A stretch of DNA of 64,000 nucleotides from Plazaster borealis (Eukaryota; Echinodermata; Asteroidea; Forcipulatida; Labidiasteridae): positions 17,628,818 to 17,692,817 of the forward strand of contig CM037471.1 of the NCBI GenBank assembly GCA_021014325.1, read 5' to 3'. The translations under genes and the position numbers were made by a program. The notes under the pieces are model-generated. The model did no database searches, was not told the origin of the DNA, and saw only the letters and a list, made by a program, of their open reading frames with translations. This document shows positions 10,301 through 22,300 of this stretch, piece by piece; the first letter of the stretch is position 1, and each line of letters begins with the position of its first letter.

Positions 10301-13300
10301 TTTGTGTGGATCATTATATTCTACTTTTAAATAACAAACGGTTTTAAACACTTTTTATAGCCCAAATCTCCCAATCCAAGGCAAAGTGTACCTTTTATGA
10401 ATTGAACAATCACAACCCAGAGATTGAGCCAAATGTTTGGCTTGGTGAATTATAGATTTCTGTCATAAGAAATGCCTGTGAACGATGAAAAAGGTGAGTT
10501 TTGGTATAAGATTACACACAAACATGAGCCAGCTTTGGAGTCAGAAGAAGCGAAAAACAACGACCATGCAGCAGATTCACACGCAGTAATGACTTTCATT
10601 TCATTTCATTTCATTTCATTTATTAATTCTGGTTGTGAAGCCAAGGACTCTCAAAAAAGCGAACTTAATCACTATACTAGCCAAGAACCCCATGGAGAGA
10701 AGACAAAGAAGGAAGTTTCAGTTTTAGATGTTCTAGAGAATTATTCCAGAAAAAACCCACGCAGTCAAGTGGGGACTTAAAACCCAATCCACATAGTGCC
10801 CCCGGTGGGATTTGAACTGGGGTCCCAGAGGTGGAAGGCGAGGAAAGATACCACTTCGCCAACCTGACAGCCCAACTGGATGCATTGATGCATTGATGTC
10901 ATCCCACTGCCATCTAGGAGGTTAAACAATTGAAATGCAGAGCTACGTTTGTGCGGCGCACAGGTTGGGTCAACGAGAAACCTTTTGACCTCTACGTTCG
11001 GGCGCCCTACTTCAGTGGCGTCATGCTCATAAGGTTCATTTTGATTGCTGCAGTGCACATTTTGTGAGTGGTGCAGTTCCCAGGCTTGATGATCAAGGGA
11101 TTTTTTAATCCTACGTGAGGGCAATCACTACCCCGTAGCTATGTTGGGAAGGCCTTCATGGATTGATTTGTTATCGAATTTATCATTCATAAATACCTGG
11201 GACAGTTTATTCATTCTGATTGGTCGAGAGGCTAGAAGTGTTTAAACACAGTTTGCACAACGGGGAACGCACGTTCGGACATAATACGCGGGCTTCCATT
11301 TTGGGAGTCAAACTGTACACGAGAATCATAGAGTTGACTCCCTTACGTCCCAAACTGGAAGGGCGCACATCTTATTCGAACGTGCGTTCCGCGTTGTGCA
11401 ATGGGTCTAGAAATTTAACTCAGAATTGAAGTGAGCTGCAAACGACCAAAGGGACAAAACTGTCCTATTTGTTCTCAACTTTTTAAAAGATTTTTGTCTA
11501 TATTTTCAAGGGAAAGATATTTATGAATGGGAATCAAACTGTGTTTGATTCCCTTATTGCAAATCTGACATCCCGTTGAGTAAGCTATAGTACTACTACG
11601 GCTTATTCTTCAGTATGTCAGACTTGCAACATTATGTTGTGTATATTTTATGTTCACATGCATAGTACTGTAACTCCACTTGAAGTCATCAAAGAGCTAT
11701 GGTGCATTTTGCAGCCGACCCAAAATGCTACAGCAAGCTTTTGCATTAAGTGACCTACTTTTGTGTTGGGATTGAATCACATCCATGGTACAGTTAAGAG
11801 ATGTTTCAAAATTAATCCAGGCTGTCCTCAATGGTTATATAAAAGTGTCCTTAACTCTTACGTTATTTATCTCTCTCTCGTCCAGGATGCGATTGCGATG
11901 GCACCCACATTTATGCAAGCTGCCCGCGCTTCCAACCTGACCACAGGTCTCCTGTCCTTCCGTCGAGAGATAGAGCGGGAAACCTTGAAGCCCCTGATCA
12001 TGCAGGGAATGATCCCGCTCTGCTCCTACCAGTACGAGCGTCTGTTCAACACCACCCGTATTCCTGGTCTGGAGACGGACAAGGTTGTACATCTGAAGGA
12101 CAGCAAGCACGTTGCTGTCATGTCGCGAGGGCGTTTCTACAAACTGGTGTTTCAGGTCAACGGGAAGATGCTGAATTCTGCTGAGCTGCAGAAGTAAGTG
12201 TGATGTTATAAGTGTATTTTGGATATATCAACTTCCTAAGAGTAGCATTTTTTATGTATGTGTTTAGACCTAGCCCTGTTTTGAAAAAGGGCAACATAAA
12301 TTTGAGAGGGATATAGTGAGTGCTCCCTCTGTTGCCCTGGTCTCGGCCTTGGTACCCCTTCAAAAGTATCCCATAGATTTTTAATAAGATTTTCCAATGG
12401 AAGTGCCATTTGCAAAATAAAAGTGGCCTAGCCCTCTCAAAGATGAAATTCTAGGTTTAGGGCTTTTTCCAAACCTCTGCTTAGGCTCAGGGCTCTGTTT
12501 GATGTTGGAAACACTGTGCAAAATGTACATTGCTCTGAAATAGATGATGGAGCCCAAGCTGGAGCAGGAGCCCAAATCGAGGTTTGGGAAAACACCCTGG
12601 TATGCAACTCTTATGTAATACCAATTTGTGACCTTTGACATTGTAGGCAGTACCAGTGGATCATAGATGACCCAGTAGGACCCATGGATGGGGAAGAGCA
12701 CTTGGCTGCTCTAACGGCTGGAGACAGGTAAGCTTCATAAACATCCTCAATAGACCCTTCTCAGATGACGTCACTATTATATTGCACATCATGCTGGAGT
12801 ACTTACACACGCTCGTCACGCACAAGTGCTGGAATATGAGCTACAAAATGCAATACTGGATGGCACTATGCGTATGTATCCTACATGTGCATAGTATGGC
12901 AGCCCTCCTGCATGGCTATAGACCCATGGCATATGAAGTCACAAGCCCCAAACAGAACCCTTACTGAGGTCAATGAAGATGTATCAATGGTTGAGAGTTG
13001 TCCGCGGCACGTACATGCATTCACAATTCCATTGTTTGGCCTCGGCAATGGTGGCCAATGCAAGGGGTCTATACAAATGTGACGTCAGTCAGAAGGCTCT
13101 ATGGGAGACTTTGTGGACCCCTAGGTGGATGCAGACATACCAGGTAGATTCTGGTCATGCGCACATTGAATAGTGGATTTCAAACAGAAAGTCTGCTGCC
13201 ACACACCTAGACTGTCGGAAGTATCTCTTTGTGACTTCGCATTATGCTGTTTTCCTCGACCAGTCTCATTGTCACCTTAGATCAAACTGGAGAGATTTTG

Positions 13301-16300
13301 CCCTGTCATGTTCACCTCTGGAACATTCGAGCTTGCTTTCTCCGTCCAGCCCTAAGAAATACAATCCTTTTGTGAATTAAGAAAGAACCAGAAATCTTGT
13401 AGATTAATTTGGTAAACTTAGTTGATATGAGTTGAAATGAATACTTGGAGGATTATTGATTTGAAACCTCATGAAAGGCTGGAAAAAATGCTTTGACATC
13501 ACAAAGTCAAATCAAATTGCATATGTCGTACCATACTTGATGGATTAAAAACTTACAACAATAATTAATTTAAACAATATTTAACCCCTCATCATTACCT
13601 TTATCTATTTTGAAAGTCCTCTCTTTTATTTTGGTCAGGATCCCGTGGGCTTTGGCTCGGCAGAGGTTCTTCATGCGTGGGGTCAATAAAGTATCACTGA
13701 AGGCCATAGAGACGGCAGCGTTTATGGTTGTGCTTGACAACGAGGTGCAAGACTACGATACAGTAAGTGCGATCTCGACAGTTTGACCCGGGTCGTGACC
13801 TAGGTCATACCATTTCATCTGTAGGGTGAGGGGTTTGGGGATTCCTTACCCTGAGGTGATAGTGTACTAATGGATAGATCATGAAGATAGGCTGCAGGCT
13901 TGTAATAATATTCTACAGATTGAAATGACGCTGAACGTATCATTGCACACTCTCAAATATATCCCATTTGCTGTATGTAGCTGATTGCGTGTGTTTGCTG
14001 TACAGAATCTGCTACATGTCTAAATGTTAATGGTATACAACCGAAAGGTTTGTATCAGATGTGTTATACTAGCCTCAAAGGTGTGATCTGGAATTTAATC
14101 CAGCTTTCACTTAAGGTACCGTAAACATTCAGGCATTAATATTTCATTAACTCGAGCCTGCTTCCTGGGTAGATCCTGCACTTCAAGCTTTCATGCACGA
14201 TGTTCGCCACTGACCTTTGCCATGACACGGGACAGTGGTTCAGTGCTTTTGGCAGTGCTGAAAAAATAGAATAAAAAATAATGTGAATGGGAAGCATGGC
14301 ATGCATGCTGCAACAAAGCAGGAATGCTGAATATTTGTAAAAAGCTGAGACTTGCGTTACATTCGTTTCAGATATTTAGTAGACAAAAGATACAAGTTTC
14401 CTGTCGCTACCCAGCCCCCGTAATGTAAAAATAAAAAATAAACCAGTAGTACAGTCAGTTTGTAGCATTTTTTCTGCAGCACCTTGCAGGACAAGTGATT
14501 CAAAGTGACTTCCAAGAATTTCTTTGTGGATACCGTTCTTTAAGATCGTACTGAACAAACTTTTAGTTAAAACTTGTGTTTAATGGTACGGTCGTAGATT
14601 GGTTTTTGTCAATGTAATGCTGAGTTATAGGCAAAAATTATATAGAAAGATACATTAAAGTGTCATGTGAAAGTTTCAGCTGAGTGCAGTGTCTACTTGC
14701 TGAGAAAACAGCAAAAACTGTCACAAGAATGTCAAATCCATCCACATTTAGCAAGTTGACCCGAGCATCGAGAAACGATTTGTGTATGAATTGTTTCTCA
14801 GATTCAAATGTTTTGGGGTGAAAAGTTATTCAAACCAAATCAGTTTTTATGGTCTTTTTTGAGTCTTTACCAATCTATGACCCTACATTTTACTAAGCTT
14901 TGCTTCAGTTTCTTTGTTGTAGTCAATTGAGCCATTTAGGATGGGGGGGGGGGGGGCAGGGTAGAGACATACCATGCTACACCAGTCCTCAGTTTAACCA
15001 CTTAGCACCAGGGTTTCTGAAAAGATTTCAGTGTCCACAGACGGGATTAGTTTTTCAGAACTGATGGAATAATTTTTTTTTGAGAATATCATTGTCACAG
15101 TGAAACCCTGTCTATACAAAGCTAAGACAACACCAGGATTTGTTGTTCTCTTTCAAGAAATAATGAGATGCGTTTACAGTGAATCACAGAACCTTGGCCA
15201 TAAGGCATGGCCGATAATCGGCCGTGGTATGCTGGAAGCTCAGACCACTCGGACTTTCCTCCCATTGACAATAAAAAACAATGGTGGCAGCCTATCGATC
15301 TCTCAAAATCTGCAATTGTACAACAACAAGATAAATGTCTGAAATCGGGGATTACACAATAACCCTGGAAAAAGGAAGATATCTAGCATGAATTCCAGTA
15401 CCCGCTGCCTTCTTTATACCGGAAAAAAGAAGTGATGCACACATGGTGAGTGCATGCACTGTGCGCAGTACATAATGTGTTAACGTTCCGGTATTCCAAG
15501 TTTATACGAAGGCTGGTGTACACGTTATCTAATTTCTGGTACAGAATATATTGGCGTGGATACACGTCTTCCAACATTAACTGAAAAACGTAGTCAAACA
15601 AAACACGCAGTTGGATTGGGGGGTTGGGGTGGTTAGGATTAACTTGGATTTGGGGGTTGGGGTGGTTAGGATTAACTTGGATTGGGGGGTTGGGGTGGTT
15701 AGGATTAACTTGGATTGGGGGTTGGGGTGGTTAGGATTAACTTGGATTGGGGGTTGGGGTGGTTAGGATTAACTTGGATTGGGGGGTTGGGGTGGTTAGG
15801 ATTAACTTTTTTAAATCTCACAGAGACCTGCAATGGTACATTAGTCTCAATTAGAAGCATGGCTACACAGGTACATTGGAACCCATCAAAAACTTCTCCA
15901 TTTCAACAACTTTCTGTACTATTTTAGGTTCACACCATCTTTCTCTAATAACCAAGATGACATTATGACAAGTACAGTTTGGTTAGATTAATTGAAAGTC
16001 CAAATTTCTTGCAATTTACCAGCTTTCCATTTTGAATTTTTGGTTTTTATATGTGAGTGCATAATTGTGTTATCCTCTGGGCTAATATTAAAGATGCTAG
16101 GTCCAATGTTTGGCTAGAAAATTCAGATTTAAATTGAATAAATCTAATAGCCTTTTTTTATAAACTGAAGAAAGTTATAGCTTTAATTTAAGGTATTGCA
16201 TGAACAAAATTACCAATGACAAGTGGTAGTTAATTAAAAACTAAAAATGATTTATTGTCAGGACATTATCTTACGTCCATCAGCCATGTACAAACGATTT

Positions 16301-19300
16301 TGCGAGTTACATGTACTCTGTGCATTGTCCTTGGAAAGTTTTTGTAAGTTTTTCGATTTGAAACATTATCATCTTTCCAAATTTGTTCAGAGAAAAAAAT
16401 ATGTAAATACATTTCTTTCGGCGAAAATCAGGCAAAGCAACTTCAAGGAAATGGTTCAGACAATCAATTCAGACTCAACATTTGAACAAAACCTTTCATT
16501 CCTGTGGTTGTACTGCAAGAAAGAGGGACAATTTTAATTAAAAAAATCTCTGTATGCTCATTTTGCATGGAACATTTTTTCACTTTTTTTATTATTTTAC
16601 TCTATAACTCTTTATTCTTTTCTGGACATTGATCCTTTTCACTGTTTTACTTCCATCCATTTTTCCCCCTCCTACTCATGGTCTGTCATGGCTTGGCCTA
16701 TCTCATATTCCTTTCATTTAATACCACTGTCAATGAACGAACTCAAAAAACCAACCACTAGGAACCTCTCAAGATGATCCTGTCCAATCAAACCCTACCA
16801 CCATGGTACAAAGAGCGCCCCCAAGAGCTCACTGACGACCAGGTAATATGACGCTGTTGTTGTTTTTTCTCCAGAACCTATGTTATGCATGTGTTATTCT
16901 TTCCCACTGGATTAACCAGGGTGTTTGTATAACTCGGAGCCCTTTTGAATACTCAATTGTTTTAGACCAGTTCGTTTTTCTGTTGACGTTCACAGCATTT
17001 TCCATTTCGGCATTTTGTACATGATATTATGACTGAGGGTTCAATCCCAAACAAGGAAAATTATGAAAACTGTATTCCAGAATTACGTAAACTGTTTACA
17101 ACCAATTATTTTTTTGTAAAAATGTGGTCATCTCAGCATCCATGAAATAGTATCAGTTAAAAAATCACTGATTATTGTTCAAGAAAGCTTAAGTTGTACA
17201 CTTGCTGTTCCATATGCGATTGTTTGGGGTTTTGTTTGGTTGCTTGACTTCCAAACTTAAATTGTTGAAGTTTATGAGGAAAAAACCTTCACAATAGAAA
17301 AAATGCAAATGCTACAACTTTCCATCAGTTCAAGATGAATTTATATAAAATTCAAACTTATCCTTAAAACATGAGTACATAGGTTTGACAGCAGTTGTTC
17401 ATTTTTTGTATCTCTATAAGGGACTCATGATAGGCAGCTGTCATTAAACAAAAATATACTGAAAATCCTACTACAAGTTTCTGAATCTTGTTGTACCAAA
17501 TTTAATGTGGAATTCACAGACTTGTTGACAAATTGTTGGTGGGTGGGTGTAATCCAGAGAAATGTGTAGAATCAACAAAGACCGAAGAAGGGCCTTCCTT
17601 TGCTCTTAACTTGAGGGCAGTTTGTATTAACCATGGTACTAACACTCAACACAGTTGTTGTGCACTATTGGTAGAGTACACACATTTCAAGTTGCTGGCT
17701 TGGTGATGATGCACGCTGCTTGCATTGCTTGTGCATGTTCTGCTTCTTGGCATATTTTGTCCTTAGCTTGACTACTGATCTTTGCTTGCTTCTTTATCAA
17801 CCATCTTTTACAAAATAACCCACAAGTTTCTTGTTCTCACAAACCCTTTTATTTCATCTCTAGAAAATAGAACCTTCATTCATTCCTATTCATTTAAGCA
17901 TTTTCATGTTTTTCTGAAGGTTTAGGTGTGATTCGTTGAGGATAATTTGTAACAAGTCCTCTCAGTTTTGACATATTCACTGAAATCAAGTTATTTATTG
18001 AAAAAGTTTTAAAATATCATTATAAAATTACAGGTGTTATATTTTTACATTTTCCAAGAAAAAGTTGGTGCGTCAAGTAACTCTAAACCTGTTATCCGCC
18101 CACTACATTTAAACAAAATTAGTGGCCAATTAAGAATGTGATACACCAAAGTGTATGGGAAAGCACCTCTAACCTGAATTAGTAGTGGTAAGGGGGAACA
18201 TGAATATGGAAGTTTTTCTCTTAGAAAGTCGTCATTCGTTGAAGGGTAATATTTTTGCAGAGTCTATTATTTTTGTTATTCATGCCAAATGTAGAGAGAT
18301 GAGAAAGGGTAAATGGTAGAATTACAGCTATGATTGTAGCCAGTAAATTATTTGTATGTAGGTATTAGCTTGGTTGAACCTACATGTATAGACCAATCTA
18401 TTGCGAGTATTCTGTGCCAGTAGTGTTTCTGCCATTACTAGGATGCAAATATGCCCGGCGTTTATTTGTTTTATGCCTCAGAGGCATCCGTGACCAACTA
18501 TGTTAAGGCAATGATACACAATGCCAGTTTGGACCAAGTTAAAGCCTGTGCGCTACGCCTAAGCATGCCAGTAATACAGGAAACACTGTATAGGACATTG
18601 AGTGGTCGATATTGAGTGGTCGGTATCTGCTACTCAGAAGATGAACATAATATCATTAAATTAGTTGTGATTCAAGAGTCTTGAACATTTGTGGATTAGC
18701 AAGGTTTGTATAGACAACTACCCGAGAATGGAAGAACAAAATATATGACGCCCCGCACCCAAATCAGGCACTTCTCGGAAATAGTGAAACTGCGTTAAAT
18801 GTGAAAACATCCGAAACATCAGCCCTGGTATCAATGTGATGGAATGTCTGAAACATTCTATATGTATCTGTTGAGGAATACTTATTATTCTAGGCCCTAA
18901 TGAGGTGTTATTTGTAAGCTCTTATTCTCATCTATGTGATGAGCAAATAAATGCTGTGTTAAGTGTTGACAAAAAGTGCCTGGTTTTGGCATGGAGCATT
19001 ACAGCTATCTATTTTCATTTAGGAGAATGTGTATTGTAAAAGGTGTAACAGATTTAGCATCACCTACTGTACGAGGGTGCTCACTGAAGATGACAGTTAT
19101 AAATTGTCTGGTATGAAATCACTCTATCTTTTCTTTTACACTAGAAATCTTGTCTTGTCTCTCTTGTAAAAAAGAAAAAATTGTACCAATTAATTGATCC
19201 AATTCACCTGATGTCATCATCACAGTATTCTCGGTTGGACCATTTTTGCAGTCAATGTCCCAATGTTTAGTGTCCTAATGTACAGTGTAGTGTGAATCTT

Positions 19301-22300
19301 GAGGCGATGCGGTATTTACACTTTTACCATAATTTGTACATGCAATTTGACTCCCCAAATGGCGAGAGTGGCAGACAGTAGCCGCGTATGATGTTGGGGC
19401 AAGGGGTTAATAGATCAGAAAACGTGACTGTGAACAAAACGTAGTGTATCACAAAGTGGTTCTTTGCTGTTTAGAACTTGGGCCCTTTGTCATAAAGCTC
19501 TATACCGGTAAACAAATTGGTGTGCTGAATATAGCAGAAAAATGTGCATAAGCAAAAATGTATTCCATAAATAATTTAGAAAATTTGACATAGCGTGTGT
19601 GCACTCACAATGAATTTGAATTGTTGCATCACTCACTTTTATTACACACGAACTGCCGCCAAGCTACTGCTTTAATTATGGTAAGCAACGATTGTGAAGT
19701 ACAAACTGTATAAGAGCTACACCGTATTAACAGAAAAGTCTCCTAATTGGCCCCCTGTCCTCTTTAGAATCTAATCCATCTTACAGTTTGTTCTAAAGTA
19801 GCATCTTTAGAAGGTTGCATCTTCCAGGCATGCAACTTTTCAGCTGATCAGCTGATTTCCTCGTTTTGGGATTCTCAGTTGTGCCGTTAAAAATTTCAAA
19901 AACAGCACACAGTGTTTTTGTGCCTGACACTTTCCTCTTTTTGTTGTTGTTTTGTTTTTGTTGTATGATGTTTAGACCTCCTCTTATCATTGTCCCCCCT
20001 GATTGTTGTTTATGGGTGTAGGGTTTCATTTTGTCAGTCTACTGTCAGCACACAAATGTGTTTAGCACAGAAAAAGTGCTTGGCAAAAACAGGTTACCGG
20101 CCAAAATGTCATGTAATGTACATTACTTGTGACTGGTACCCTGTTTTATTGGGTTTTTTTGCGTAGCAAATTAATTTGTTGCAAAGCAATTTTTTTCTTG
20201 CTCAACAGCTTTATGATATTGAGCCACGTACAGTAAAACAAGTACACACAGAAAAAACACACCCATAATTTAGCAATGATGATAAGTACATCTTTTTGGG
20301 GGAGGGATAGGGGAGGGGGGTCTTAAAAAGGAGTACATTCTGTATGAACTCTCTTTTGAAAACCTTGGACAAGTTCCTGAAGGTTTGGTGAATTACTAAA
20401 TTTTATGTATTTATTTTACATTTTATTGTTGTTAAAACAGATTGACTCAGTAGGAAAAAACATTTTCTGCCTGCCAGTATATTTTTACATATTTTACTTT
20501 CTTTAAAAATATTAGTCTTCAGGAATGCCCAGATAAATAGGTCACTTGCTGAGTGAATTGTTAAATATAAAGAACACATTATTTGTCATTCCTTTGGCAG
20601 ACCTCGTCCCAGAACAATTGTCCTCTGGAATAGATCATGAATGTATTATGTTAGATGATGTCACAGAAGGAATCTAGCCATGTCGACTGGTGACCTATTT
20701 CTGCGGGCGTTCCTGAAGACTATTATACATACAAATATACAGGAAGGCACAAAAAGTTGTTTTTAATCCAAACTGAATAAAGGTATAAGGTGTGAAATAA
20801 AATTATCAATACTTAGTAATTCACCAAACCTTTAATAGACTAAATGTAGTTCATGTGACCTCGCGAAGAGTTAGTTAAACACATAAACAGATTAGAATAG
20901 TTTCAGCCGCATTTACTTGAATTTTTAACCCAAATGATCAGATGGCAATGTAAACCTCTTTTTCCACTCCACCCAGAATAATAGATAATATATCATCTAT
21001 ATTGCTCCTGTTTGTGCTAAACAACCTTCATGGGATATCTCACCCATTTTCTTATACTGACATCTCAGTTGTTGTTCTTTTTCCACAGAAACCATCAGTA
21101 GTACAGGATGAATGGGTGAGTGTTTCCTCTTGTTATATTGTCAATAGAAATGTTCTTTATGTCTTGGATCGGTCAGCTCAATTCATCGCTGTCCCACGAA
21201 GCGACCTATCTGTCAAAAAACACAAAATTTTGCAAATTGGTCTTTATACAAATGATTAATTTACTCATTACTGTTAACATTTTCAGCTGGTTTCAGTACC
21301 TAACAATAAAATAAAAATAGCTACACTAATTACACTAATTAGAATGAATGTTGTATCACTAGGTTTGCCATTTTGTGTTTCAATAAGGTGACCTATCACG
21401 ATACTCCACTTTACCCATGATATACATAGTGCTATAGCATGGTGCGGTTCTAGACTCACCTGTACGACCCTTGCATTTTCACAAAGTGACCTATATGTCG
21501 GACCCAATGAAGCGTAGTGTTTCACAAAGTCACCTATTGCAATATGTCTCAATATGCATTGGTTTGTGTAAACAGCACGATGTGAGCAATTAACTCATTT
21601 TTACCCCTTAGCCCAATAGGCTGAAGGGGTATTGTTATTGCCTACGGCGGTTGTCCGGCTGGCTTTCGTTTCCAGACCGTAACTTGAGTTAGAAGTGACA
21701 TTTGGACTTGTAACCTGGGTGGGGGGTTGCCCTTAGGGAGAGGAAAGTTGCGACTGCTTTGGGGTGAAAAGGTCAAAGGTCAAGGTCACAGTGGTGAGTT
21801 GTAGGTAAATGGTTTCTGGACCCTAACTCCAGTTAGAATTGATATTTGGACTTGTAACTTGGGTGAGGGGTTGCCCTTGGGGAAAGAAGTTGGAATTGTT
21901 GTGGGGTGAAAAGGTCAAAGGTCAAGGTCATAGTGGTGAGTTTAGGTAAATGGTTTCTGGACCGTAACTCCAGTTAGAATTGATATTCGGACTTGTAACT
22001 TGGGTGAGGGGTTGCCCTTTGGGAAAGAAGTTGGAATTGTTGTGGGGTGAAAAGGTCAAAGGTCAAGGTCATAGTGGTGAGTTTAGGTAAATGGTTTCTG
22101 GACCGTAACTCCAGTTAGAATTGATATTCGGACTTGTAACTTGGGTGAGGGGTTGCCTTTTGGGAAAGAAGTTGGAATTGTTGTGGGGTGAAAAGGTCAA
22201 AGGTCAAGGTCGCAGTGGTGAGTTTAGGTAAATGGTTTTTGTATTGTAACTCCAGTTTGAAGTGACATTTGGACTTGTAAATTGGTTGGGGTTGCCCTTG

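Larger units (their letters stand above)
9981..11885 (+). other. CPT1 intron 5
   Basis: It holds a Harbinger-like MITE (10054-10394), a reversed SINE (10594-10880) and a 149-bp hairpin element (11254-11402). The remaining stretch, 11403-11885, shows nothing recognisable. Confidence 0.8.
13763..16761 (+). other. CPT1 intron 8
   Basis: A 3.0-kb intron. It contains a family E element (about 14579-14890), a G run at 14943-14956 and a G-rich minisatellite (15611-15806). A stretch open for 96 codons at 16247-16537 has no recognisable protein similarity. Confidence 0.75.

Noticed and set aside
15611..15806. Interstitial telomere repeat
   Set aside because: TTAGG appears once per unit within a 32-33-bp minisatellite; there is no TTAGGG tandem.
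16247..16537. A 96-codon plus-strand frame in CPT1 intron 8
   Set aside because: No similarity recognised; AT-rich intron sequence often gives frames of this length.
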